DNA of 43,960 nt, taken from an uncultured Oribacterium sp. (lineage in GTDB: Bacteria > Bacillota > Clostridia > Lachnospirales > Lachnospiraceae). The stretch's first letter is position 1. Each line of letters starts with the position of its first letter. Positions 31,092 through 38,785 of this stretch are shown piece after piece. The notes beneath the pieces were generated by a model. It was not told the DNA's origin. It ran no database searches and worked only from the letters and a program-made list of their open reading frames with translations. Made by a program: the position numbers and the translations under genes. The stretch spans positions 1 to 43,960 of the forward strand of contig CABTMH010000087.1 of assembly GCA_902485915.1 (NCBI GenBank), written 5' to 3'.

Positions 31092-33158
31092 TTAAACCTC
31101 CATAATGATCGGAAGGATCACCGGATCACGCTTGATCTTCTTCCAAAGGAAGTCAGACAGCGAATCCTTGATGATATTTTTAATCTTGCCCCAGTCGTTT
31201 ACATGACGTACGAGGCAGTCATCGACCGCATCCTGCACCTGAACACGTGCCTCCTCCATGAGGTCCTCGGACTCCCGTACATAGACGAAGCCACGCGACA
31301 CGAGATCCGGACCAGCCAGCAGGTGACCCGAATACTTCTCGAGCGTCAGTACGACGACGATGATACCGTTCTGCGCCAGGTTCTGACGATCGCGGATGAC
31401 GATGTTTCCGACATCGCCGACACCGAGACCATCGACGAAGACGCCGCCGGCCTGGACATGATCCTTGATCAGTGCCTCCGACTTCCCGCTTCGTGTCGTC
31501 AGCTCGAGTACGTCACCGTTCTCGATCATGAGACAGTGGTCACGCTCGACACCGACGGAGGCTGCGAGACGTGATGCGGTATCACGCATATGGTACTCGC
31601 CGTGGATCGGAATCGCGAACTCCGGCTTGACGAGCGAGTACAGGAGCTTAAGGTCCTCACCGCAGGCATGGCCGGATACATGGGTATCCTGCAGGATGAC
31701 CTGTGCATGAAGCATACTCAGCTCGTTGATGACCTTATCCACCGCGAGCTCGTTACCAGGGATCGGGTGCGATGAAAGCACGACGACATCGTTCGGCTTG
31801 ATATGCACCTTCCGGTGCATACCGCTCGCCATACGGCTCAGTGCCGCCATGGACTCACCCTGGGATCCGGTCGTGATCAGTACGGTCTGCTCATCCGGAT
31901 AGTTCTTCAGCTCATCGATGCTGATGAGGGTACCCTCCGGGATATCGATATAGTGAAGCTCGGACGCTACGGTGATGACGTTCACCATGGAACGGCCCTC
32001 CACCACGACCTTCCGCTTATACTTCGCGGCGGTGTTGATGATCTGCTGTACACGATCGACGTTCGACGCAAAGGTCGCCACGATGATACGGTTCTGCTGG
32101 TGCTCAGCGAAGATACGCTCGAAGGTGCCCCCGACGGTGCGCTCCGACATCGTAGATCCCGGCTTCTCCGCGTTCGTCGAATCGGACATCATCGCCAGGA
32201 CGCCTTCCTTACCGAGCTCAGCGAAGCGCTGCAGATCGATCGGATCACCGAAGACCGGTGTATAGTCGACCTTGAAGTCGCCGGTGTGAACGATGGTGCC
32301 GGCCGGCGTGAAGATCGCGAGCGCGGCTGCATCCTGAATGGAGTGATTCGTCTTGATGAACTCCACCTTGATATCGCCGAAATCGACGGTATCACCGAAG
32401 GCCTGTACGTTCAGCTTCACCAGACGGTCGAGACCGCGCTCACGCAGCTTTCCCTCGATGAGTGCAAGCGTCAGACGTGTTCCATACACCGGCACGTTGA
32501 TCTGCTGCAGAACATATGGCAGTGCACCGATGTGGTCCTCATGTCCGTGGGTGATGACGAAGCCCTTAATCTTCGACATGTGGCTCTTCAGATAGGAGAT
32601 GTCCGGGATGACCAGGTCGATGCCCAGCATATCGTTGGACGGAAAAGCCAGACCGCAGTCCACGATGATGATGCTGTCATCACTCTCAAACGCGGTAATG
32701 TTCATGCCGATCTGATCGAGTCCGCCGAGCGGAATGATCTTAATGCTGCCGTTCTTCTTCATCTGTACTTCATCCGACTTCTTTCTTCTGCTGCTGCGGT
32801 GGTTTCGGCTGGCGCTCTTATGCTGTTCCGGCACCTCCACGACTGCCTCGGCTGCAGATGCCGCTGCACTCACCATGTTCTCATGTGTCTCGGATTTTCG
32901 TGTGCTTCGTCTCCGTGTGGAGCTCCGCTTCGCTGCAGCTGCCTCTTCCTTCACCGCACTGTCCGCTGCTGCACTCTGCAGAGCGACTGCGCTTTCAGCG
33001 CCCTGCGTGTTCTCTCTGCCCTTCGTGGACGGGCGTCTCCGTCTGCGGTGGGTCGGACGCTTCGCCGCCTCGCCGGTATGAAGCTCTGCGCTATTTACTT
33101 CTTTTACTTCTTTTACTTCTGCTGCCTTCTCTCCGGCAGTGTGCTCATGATTTCTCAA
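31092..33158 (-). CDS. rnj: Ribonuclease J with a long basic N-terminal extension
   Basis: 688 residues against about 555 for Bacillus RNase J1. The conserved enzyme begins near residue 132 (MKKNGSIKIIPLGGLDQIG). The metallo-beta-lactamase motif THGHEDH is seen near residue 204, with the beta-CASP domain and C-terminal domain after it. It does 5'-3' exonuclease and endonuclease work in mRNA decay and rRNA maturation. The first 131 residues are Ala/Arg/Ser/Glu-rich with blocks such as RPTHRRRRRPSTKG and RSSTRRRSTRK, probably disordered and RNA-binding. The start is TTG inside the end of the DUF1292 gene, supported by AAGGAGAAGG eight bases before it. Confidence 0.9.
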   Translation of the reverse strand: MRNHEHTAGEKAAEVKEVKEVNSAELHTGEAAKRPTHRRRRRPSTKGRENTQGAESAVALQSAAADSAVKEEAAAAKRSSTRRRSTRKSETHENMVSAAASAAEAVVEVPEQHKSASRNHRSSRRKKSDEVQMKKNGSIKIIPLGGLDQIGMNITAFESDDSIIIVDCGLAFPSNDMLGIDLVIPDISYLKSHMSKIKGFVITHGHEDHIGALPYVLQQINVPVYGTRLTLALIEGKLRERGLDRLVKLNVQAFGDTVDFGDIKVEFIKTNHSIQDAAALAIFTPAGTIVHTGDFKVDYTPVFGDPIDLQRFAELGKEGVLAMMSDSTNAEKPGSTMSERTVGGTFERIFAEHQQNRIIVATFASNVDRVQQIINTAAKYKRKVVVEGRSMVNVITVASELHYIDIPEGTLISIDELKNYPDEQTVLITTGSQGESMAALSRMASGMHRKVHIKPNDVVVLSSHPIPGNELAVDKVINELSMLHAQVILQDTHVSGHACGEDLKLLYSLVKPEFAIPIHGEYHMRDTASRLAASVGVERDHCLMIENGDVLELTTRSGKSEALIKDHVQAGGVFVDGLGVGDVGNIVIRDRQNLAQNGIIVVVLTLEKYSGHLLAGPDLVSRGFVYVRESEDLMEEARVQVQDAVDDCLVRHVNDWGKIKNIIKDSLSDFLWKKIKRDPVILPIIMEV

Positions 33159-33411
33159 TCGTTATACCTTCTCCTTCCAGGAGCGCAGAAAAGATCTGCA
33201 TCAACGCTTCGGATTCCTGATCATCTACGAACTCGTAGTCTGCCTCTGCATCCTCCGGGCCGGAAACGTCCTTCATGACGTAGCACTCGCCGTCCTCACC
33301 CTCCGGTGCATCCGTAACCAGAATATAGTTCACGCCCTGGACGGTCGTCTCTTCCAGGATCTCGAGTTCCAGATTTCCATCTTCTGATGTCAGTCGGATA
33401 GTATTTTCCAT
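33145..33411 (-). CDS. DUF1292 protein (YrzB-like)
   Basis: 88 residues, strongly acidic, with the DUF1292 pattern: a short beta-rich start (IRLTSEDGNLELEILEETTV), then YILVTDAPEGEDGECYVMKD and an acidic end. The function is unknown. In Bacillus and many other Firmicutes the homologue yrzB lies directly after ruvX/yrrK, as here. Its last 14 bases overlap the start of rnj. Confidence 0.88.
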   Translation of the reverse strand: MENTIRLTSEDGNLELEILEETTVQGVNYILVTDAPEGEDGECYVMKDVSGPEDAEADYEFVDDQESEALMQIFSALLEGEGITIEKS

Positions 33412-33489
33412 GTCCGCTCCTTTGTCATGTTCATGGCCGCATCCGCGCGGAAGCCCGGCATGCGACGTCGATTTTATCCTTGAAGGGTC

Positions 33490-33903
33490 TCAGCCCCTCA
33501 GATACTGTTCCAGGATGAGCTGTGCGGCGACCTGATCGATCACCTTCTTCTGCTCACTCCGCGGGATACCACTCTGATCGAGTATCTCCTCCGCCTCCAT
33601 CGTGGTGAGGCGCTCATCGGTAAACTCGATCGGAACCGCCACACGAAGCTTCAGCTTCTCTGCGAAGTCTCTCGTTTTCGCTGCACGATCCCCCTCGGTA
33701 TCATCCATATTAAGAGGCAGTCCCATCACGATTTTCTCGATCTGGTACTGCTCGACGATTTCTGCAATTTCAGACAGGGTCTGCCGAAGCTTCGACTCCC
33801 GGTCCCGCTGGATGGTCTTATACGGCTGTACCGTCATGCCGAGGGCATCGGTCATCGCGACGCCGACGGTCTTCGAGCCGTAATCGAGTCCCAGTATTCT
33901 CAT
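33490..33903 (-). CDS. ruvX: RuvX/YqgF, putative Holliday junction resolvase or pre-16S rRNA nuclease
   Basis: 137 residues, standard length, RNase H-like fold. The first strand MRILGLDYGSKTVGVAMTD carries the first catalytic aspartate, IVMGLPLNMDD the glutamate/aspartate strand, and FTDERLTTMEAEEIL the conserved DERLT motif. E. coli YqgF is needed for 16S 5'-end maturation; a resolvase role was proposed earlier. It begins a block running through DUF1292, rnj and onward, and is separated from ireB by a strong terminator. The ribosome binding site is weak (GGATAAG). Confidence 0.93.
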   Translation of the reverse strand: MRILGLDYGSKTVGVAMTDALGMTVQPYKTIQRDRESKLRQTLSEIAEIVEQYQIEKIVMGLPLNMDDTEGDRAAKTRDFAEKLKLRVAVPIEFTDERLTTMEAEEILDQSGIPRSEQKKVIDQVAAQLILEQYLRG

Positions 33904-34004
33904 AAATGCTTATCCTATCCGTATGTTCTGAGTGGATGCCGCCCCGCGCAGGACCCTTCACAGGCCCCCTCTGCCGGGATACCGGCCGCCTCTTTTCATC
34001 ACCC

Positions 34005-34034
34005 AAAAAGAGTCTGTCCCACAGGACAGACTCT
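34005..34034 (-). terminator. Terminator between ireB and ruvX
   Basis: Perfect 11-bp stem AGAGTCTGTCC / GGACAGACTCT with a four-base loop, followed by five T on the minus strand. It starts 15 bases after the ireB stop codon, so ruvX needs its own promoter or read-through; no strong promoter is evident in 33904-34004. Confidence 0.88.
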
Positions 34035-34048
34035 TCATCATCAACACA

Positions 34049-34312
34049 CTACCTGCTCAGCTTCGCGTCCACGTACGTCTTCATCAGCTCTTCGATGATC
34101 TCGTCGCGTTCTACCTTCATAATCAGGCTTCTCGCCCCCTTATGGCTGGTAATGTACGTCGGATCTCCCGACATAATGTATCCAACGATCTGATTAATCG
34201 GATTATAGCCCTTTTCCGTGAGTGCCTCATAGACACGGGCCAGAACCTCTGTCACATCCAGATCGTACTCCTGCATCGGTCGGATAATCTGTGTACTGCC
34301 TAAATCATTCAT
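34049..34312 (-). CDS. ireB: IreB-family regulatory phosphoprotein (YrzL)
   Basis: 87 residues from the ATG at 34312, set by AGAGGA ten bases upstream; a longer in-frame ORF starting at 34402 would overlap mtaB. IreB in Enterococcus is a small dimeric protein phosphorylated by the Ser/Thr kinase IreK on threonines near its N-terminus and affects cephalosporin resistance; here the start is MNDLGSTQII. The remainder (LARVYEALTEKGYNPINQIV, GYIMSGDPTYITSHKGAR) is the conserved family core. It ends in TAG. It is probably co-transcribed with mtaB, 41 bases upstream. Confidence 0.93.
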   Translation of the reverse strand: MNDLGSTQIIRPMQEYDLDVTEVLARVYEALTEKGYNPINQIVGYIMSGDPTYITSHKGARSLIMKVERDEIIEELMKTYVDAKLSR

Positions 34313-34353
34313 TTTGTCACGTCCTCTTAATAACTCAATTAATTTTATAACAT

Positions 34354-35880
34354 TTATAAAACCAATGCAAGTACGCATCCTCCACAGATTTCCTGTCCAC
34401 ATACCTGCATTATTTGGCCGATTTTACAAGCTCCCTCCGCTGCATCCGAAAGCGGAATCAGATAGCGCACATAGCAGCGGTTATAGCCACGAAGATACGG
34501 GTGCCCCTCGATCTGTACGATTTCCTCCGGAATCACATCCTCGTTCCGGCCGATAAAGCGGCGGCGGAAGGCCTCGGATTGCTGCGCATCGAGCTTCATC
34601 AGGCGTTCGGAGCGTTCGGACTTCACGCGATCCGTCAGCTGCGCCGGCATACGGTCGGCTGCCGTCCCCTGCCGCCGGCTGTACTTGAAGACATGCAGCT
34701 CGTAGAAGCCGATCTCCTCGACGAAGCGGCAGGAATCCTCGAAATCTGCTTCGCTCTCCCCCGGGAAGCCGACGATGACATCCGTTGTGATCGCCACCTC
34801 CGGCCAGGCTGCACGAAGCAGCGCGACCGAGTGACGGAAGGCTGCCGTATCATAGTGCCGGTTCATCGCGGCCAGGATGCGGTCTGAACCACTCTGAAGT
34901 GAAAGGTGAAAATGCGGGCACAGCTCCGGGATCCTCCGAAGCTCCTCAACGAACGACTCCGTGATGATACGCGGCTCGAGGCTACCGAGACGAACCCGCG
35001 CGATGCCCGGCACAGCCGCCACCGCACGGATCAGCGCGAGGAGATGCACCGACGGAATCTCATGGTTCATCGCATATTCATAGTTTGCATGATCGAAATC
35101 GAGGCCGTAGGAAGAGAGGTGGATGCCGGTCAGCACGACCTCGTGATAGCCGCGACGGGCGAAATCCGTGACCTCCTTCACCGTGTCTTCGATGGAACGC
35201 GAGCGGATGCGCCCGCGCACGTATGGGATGATGCAGTAGGCACAGAACTGGTTGCAGCCATCCTGCACCTTGATGAAGGCGCGTCCCTGGTCGGCGATCT
35301 CGCCGGCCCGGAGCTCCGCGTACGGCTGTGGCGCTGCGATATCCGACACGAAGCAGGCGGCGTTCGATCTGTCCGCCTGCGCCTGGTCGATCACCGAAGG
35401 CCGGTCGGCAGCGTCCGCTGACGAAGCGACGGACACATGAAGCTCTGGATCGGTATATACGCGCCGGTCGTCTGCATTGGCACTGGAAGCGCGGAGTGAC
35501 GCCGGAAGCCTGTCCGGGTGGGTCATCCAGTACGTCTCGAGAATCGGCAGCAGACGGCCCTTCTCCTGATTACCGACGAGGATATCCACAGCGGTATCCA
35601 TCTGAAGCTCCGCAGCGCGCGCCTGCACATAGCAGCCGGCCGCGATCACGACGGCATCCGGATTCATGCTGCGGGCCTTATGAATCATCTGCCGTGACTT
35701 CCGATCGGCGATGTTCGTGACGGAACAGGTATTGATGATATAGATGTCGGCTGCGGCGCTCTCCCAGGGCACGATCCGGATGCCGGCACGGCGGAGCTCC
35801 TCGAGCATCGCATCCGCTTCATAGGCATTGACCTTACAGCCCAGATTATGCAGGGCCGCTGTTAATTTAAAGTATTCCAT
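34354..35880 (-). CDS. mtaB: tRNA (t6A37)-C2 methylthiotransferase MtaB, with an expanded linker
   Basis: 508 residues against about 430-450 usually. It adds the 2-methylthio group to t6A37 in ANN-decoding tRNAs. The N-terminal UPF0004 domain has its three cluster cysteines at about 15, 52 and 83; the radical SAM motif CNQFCAYC lies at 209-216; a TRAM-like domain ends the protein (about 445-508). Between the two, residues 115-195 form an Ala/Ser/Asp-rich stretch (RASSANADDRR, SVASSADAADR) that is longer than in relatives and looks unstructured. The ribosome binding site is weak. It is divergent from the HPr-like gene and followed by ireB. Confidence 0.93.
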   Translation of the reverse strand: MEYFKLTAALHNLGCKVNAYEADAMLEELRRAGIRIVPWESAAADIYIINTCSVTNIADRKSRQMIHKARSMNPDAVVIAAGCYVQARAAELQMDTAVDILVGNQEKGRLLPILETYWMTHPDRLPASLRASSANADDRRVYTDPELHVSVASSADAADRPSVIDQAQADRSNAACFVSDIAAPQPYAELRAGEIADQGRAFIKVQDGCNQFCAYCIIPYVRGRIRSRSIEDTVKEVTDFARRGYHEVVLTGIHLSSYGLDFDHANYEYAMNHEIPSVHLLALIRAVAAVPGIARVRLGSLEPRIITESFVEELRRIPELCPHFHLSLQSGSDRILAAMNRHYDTAAFRHSVALLRAAWPEVAITTDVIVGFPGESEADFEDSCRFVEEIGFYELHVFKYSRRQGTAADRMPAQLTDRVKSERSERLMKLDAQQSEAFRRRFIGRNEDVIPEEIVQIEGHPYLRGYNRCYVRYLIPLSDAAEGACKIGQIMQVCGQEICGGCVLALVL

Positions 35881-35884
35881 TCTA

Positions 35885-35913
35885 TTGACTTTTGATAAGC
35901 GTTTTCCTAAAAT
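35885..35913 (+). promoter_or_regulatory. Promoter of the HPr-like gene
   Basis: TTGACT (35885-35890), 17-base spacer, TAAAAT (35908-35913) on the plus strand. It overlaps the region immediately upstream of mtaB, so the two divergent genes share about 73 bases of control region. Confidence 0.75.
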
Positions 35914-35953
35914 TAGTTTGTGCTGTGAATATTATTTTAAGGAGGACTAAATC

Positions 35954-36196
35954 GTGAAAACCGTTCGTATCTCGCTTAATTCTATCGATAAAGTAAAGTC
36001 TTTTGTTAATGAGCTCGTGAAGTTCACTGACGTTGACTTCGACCTCGTATCAGGCCGCTATGTAATCGATGCGAAGTCCATCATGGGTATCTTCTCCCTG
36101 GACCTCAGCAAGCCGATCGATCTGAACATTCACGCGGACGCAGGTCGCATGGATGAGATCGTCAATGCGCTGACACCTTACATCATCGCGCAGTAA
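35954..36196 (+). CDS. HPr-like protein lacking the PTS histidine (Crh-like)
   Basis: 80 residues, HPr fold. The central motif DAKSIMGIFSLDLS matches the regulatory Ser46 region of HPr (KSIMGVMSL), with the serine at residue 42. The active-site segment around His15 (LHARP in HPr) is replaced by NSIDKVKSF and shortened by about two residues; no histidine occurs before residue 57. It therefore cannot pass phosphate in the PTS but could be phosphorylated by HPr kinase, like Bacillus Crh, which has Gln at position 15. Start is GTG with AAGGAGGA seven bases before it. A terminator follows, so it is largely monocistronic. Confidence 0.85.
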   Translation: MKTVRISLNSIDKVKSFVNELVKFTDVDFDLVSGRYVIDAKSIMGIFSLDLSKPIDLNIHADAGRMDEIVNALTPYIIAQ

Positions 36197-36232
36197 TCGT
36201 ATCATTAAGCTGATAAATTAACAAGTATCATG

Positions 36233-36267
36233 ATGAGTGCGCGCTGTTCGGTGCGTACTCATTTTTT
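36233..36267 (+). terminator. Terminator of the HPr-like gene
   Basis: ATGAGTGCGC / GCGTACTCAT stem (one G-U pair) with a ten-base loop and six T on the plus strand, 37 bases after the stop codon. thiI begins 65 bases later with no clear promoter of its own, so it may depend on read-through. Confidence 0.8.
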
Positions 36268-36331
36268 GTCCGGCGGGCACGGTGCGGATGGCATCGGCGG
36301 CTCGCTTCATCCATGTACAGAAAGAGGTTTT

Positions 36332-37525
36332 ATGCAGTATCAGAGCTTTCTCATCAAGTATGCGGAGATCGGCACGAAGGGGAAGAATCGTTATATCTTC
36401 GAGGATGCCCTCGTGCATGACATCCGGAAGAAGCTGGAGCGCGTCGAGGGTGAGTTCCGTGTCACCCGTGAGCGCGGGCGTATCTATGTAACGGCGAAGT
36501 CGGAGAACTATGACTATGAAGAGACCGTGGATGCACTTCAGCACGTCTTCGGTATCGTCGGCATCTGCCCGATGATCCAGATGGAGAACACACATGACTA
36601 TCGTGCGATCAGTGATCAGGTGCTTACATACTTCGGCGAGGTCTACGGTGATCGTAAGCTGACCTTCAAGTGCCGCACGACCCGTGCCGATAAGGAGTTC
36701 CCGATGAGCTCCACGGAAATCGACGCCGAGCTCGGCTACGATATCCTGACGAAGTACCCGAACACCACCGTCGATGTACACCATCCGGATGTGCTGCTGC
36801 ATGTCGAGATCCGTCAGTATGTCAATATCTTCTCCGAGGTGCTTCCGGGTGCCGGCGGTATGCCGCTCGGTACGAACGGTAAGGCGATGCTCTGCCTCTC
36901 CGGCGGCATCGACAGCCCGGTGGCCGGCTACATGATTTCACGTCGTGGTGCCGTGCTCGAGGCGACCTACTTCCATGCACCGCCATACACCTCCGAGCGT
37001 GCGAAGCAGAAGGTCGTGGATCTGGCCAATGAAGTCGCCCGCTACACAGGACCGATCGCGCTGCATGTCGTCAACTTCACAGATATCCAGCTGAAGATCT
37101 ACGAGGAGTGCCCGCACGAGGAGCTGACGATCATCATGCGTCGTTATATGATGCGTATCGCCGAGGCCATCGCCGAGAAGCGAAACTGTATCGCACTCAT
37201 CACCGGCGAGTCCATCGGTCAGGTTGCGAGCCAGACCATGCAGTCCCTCGTCTGCACGAACGAGGTCTGCCATCTTCCGGTCTATCGTCCGGTCATCGCC
37301 TTCGATAAGCAGGAGATCATCGATATCGCCCAGAAGATCGGCACGTATGAAACCTCCATCGAGCCGTTCGAGGACTGCTGCACCATCTTCGTCGCGAAGC
37401 ATCCGGTCACGAAGCCGGTGCCGGAGAAGATCCGCGCTTCCGAGCAGATCGTGTATGACGCGATGATCCCGATGGTTGAAAAGGCAGTGAATGAAGCTGA
37501 GCTCATCTGGTGTAACGGCAAGTAA
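36332..37525 (+). CDS. thiI: tRNA 4-thiouridine synthase ThiI, short form
   Basis: 397 residues from ATG at 36332, with AAAGAGG just upstream; an open frame from 36230 runs through the terminator hairpin and is not the start. Domains in order: ferredoxin-like N-terminus (FLIKYAEIGTKGKNR), THUMP (about 60-165), and adenylating PP-loop domain with LCLSGGIDSPVAGYMISRRG near residue 190. The conserved cysteine in FEDCCTIFVAKHP is near 350. There is no C-terminal rhodanese domain, as in Bacillus ThiI, which receives sulfur from a dedicated cysteine desulfurase; a nifS-like gene lies nearby on the other strand. It makes s4U8 in tRNA and may serve thiamine synthesis. Confidence 0.95.
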   Translation: MQYQSFLIKYAEIGTKGKNRYIFEDALVHDIRKKLERVEGEFRVTRERGRIYVTAKSENYDYEETVDALQHVFGIVGICPMIQMENTHDYRAISDQVLTYFGEVYGDRKLTFKCRTTRADKEFPMSSTEIDAELGYDILTKYPNTTVDVHHPDVLLHVEIRQYVNIFSEVLPGAGGMPLGTNGKAMLCLSGGIDSPVAGYMISRRGAVLEATYFHAPPYTSERAKQKVVDLANEVARYTGPIALHVVNFTDIQLKIYEECPHEELTIIMRRYMMRIAEAIAEKRNCIALITGESIGQVASQTMQSLVCTNEVCHLPVYRPVIAFDKQEIIDIAQKIGTYETSIEPFEDCCTIFVAKHPVTKPVPEKIRASEQIVYDAMIPMVEKAVNEAELIWCNGK

Positions 37526-37582
37526 AACCATACCCATATACATATCCGTATCGGCAGTGCATCCGCCTTCCGATACGGTCAG

Positions 37583-37617
37583 AAAAAGGCGTCCCGCAAA
37601 GAGTGGGGCGCCTTTTT
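37583..37617. terminator. Bidirectional terminator between thiI and prmA
   Basis: 13-bp stem AAAAAGGCGTCCC / GGGGCGCCTTTTT (one G-U pair) with a nine-base loop, serving thiI on the plus strand and prmA on the minus strand. A second hairpin (CCGTATCGG / CCGATACGG, 37546-37578) precedes it. Confidence 0.9.
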
Positions 37618-37660
37618 GATGTGTTTTCATCCTGCATGTTCTGATGTGTTTCGGCTGTGA

Positions 37661-38725
37661 TTATCTACGGCGTGCGGTCACATTGACCCACTCGCCCTGG
37701 TGGTTGACTTCCAGTACCTCCCAGATGTCCTCATGCTGGCGGAAAGCCTCGAGGACCTCTGCCTCACGCTGGTCGAGGATACCGGAGGTGATGAAGAGGC
37801 CATCCTTCTTAAGGAGTGGTCCCACCTCACCGGTAAGCAGTACGATGACCGGTGCCAGGATGTTCGCCACCACGATGTCGTACTTTCCGAGACCCATCCG
37901 GGTCTTGATATCCTCATCGCCGATGACATTGCCCACCACCATATCGAAGCAGCTCTCCGGGAGCCCGTTCGCCTGCAGATTATCGTGTACCGCCGGAACG
38001 GCTTCCTCATCGAGGTCCGTTCCGTAAACATGGCCGGCGCCGAGCTTCAGCGCGGTGATGCCGAGGATACCGGAGCCTGTACCGATGTCCGCGATTTCAT
38101 CACCTGCCTGCATGTACTTCTGCAGCTGGCGGATGCAGAGCTGGGTGGTCTCATGCATGCCAGTGCCGAAGGCGGTTCCTGGATCGATCTCGATGACGAG
38201 CTTATCCTTATCCTCCTCCGGAACCTCCTCCCAGGTCGGCTTGATCAGGAGATCCCCGACGGTAAACGGGTGGAAGAAGGTCTTCCAGTTATTGATCCAG
38301 TCCTTATCCTCTGTATCGGAGGTATCGATCGTGCCGAGGCCGATGTCGACATACTGCTTCATCTCATCGAGGGTTTCCTGCACCTCCTGAAGCAGCTTCT
38401 TCAGCTCCTGCGGAGTATAGACGTTCGAGGTGTTCGGCATGTAGCTGGCGTCGACCGATGGATCCTCCATCATCTTCTGTACCTTCGTGAGACGGTCCTG
38501 CTTCTGCTCCGGATCCAGCACCTCGACATAGAAGCTTACCTCCGCCGTGCCATCATCCGGTCCGATCTCCGGCAGGATATCGATAAACATCCCCTTCGTA
38601 TCCTCCTCGGACAGCGGGATGCGATCCTCGATCTGTACACCATCGATACCGAGCTCTGCCAGGTTTGCACTGAGGATGTCCTCCGCTTCGGTGGTCGTAT
38701 GAATCGTAAATTTTCTCCAGATCAT
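37661..38725 (-). CDS. prmA: Ribosomal protein L11 methyltransferase
   Basis: 354 residues, longer than the usual 295-315. It methylates ribosomal protein L11. The N-terminal substrate-recognition domain starts MIWRKFTIHTTTEAEDILSA region and includes an extra helical stretch at about residues 75-125 (TPQELKKLLQEVQETLDEMK). Motif IDPGTAFGTGMHETT near 183, motif I IADIGTGSGILGI near 215 and the NILAPVI segment near 290 are intact. It is the last gene after rsmE and nifS, 60 bases downstream of nifS. Confidence 0.94.
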   Translation of the reverse strand: MIWRKFTIHTTTEAEDILSANLAELGIDGVQIEDRIPLSEEDTKGMFIDILPEIGPDDGTAEVSFYVEVLDPEQKQDRLTKVQKMMEDPSVDASYMPNTSNVYTPQELKKLLQEVQETLDEMKQYVDIGLGTIDTSDTEDKDWINNWKTFFHPFTVGDLLIKPTWEEVPEEDKDKLVIEIDPGTAFGTGMHETTQLCIRQLQKYMQAGDEIADIGTGSGILGITALKLGAGHVYGTDLDEEAVPAVHDNLQANGLPESCFDMVVGNVIGDEDIKTRMGLGKYDIVVANILAPVIVLLTGEVGPLLKKDGLFITSGILDQREAEVLEAFRQHEDIWEVLEVNHQGEWVNVTARRR

Positions 38726-38785
38726 CTTCTACTCTCTTTCTGTAAATTCACTTTTTGTGTTATAAAGGGCACTTCGATTTTCAGG

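Noticed and set aside
35891..35906. cre site in the HPr-like promoter (TTGATAAGCGTTTTCC)
   Set aside because: It has a central GCG and TTTTC but does not fit the cre consensus spacing and is not palindromic enough.
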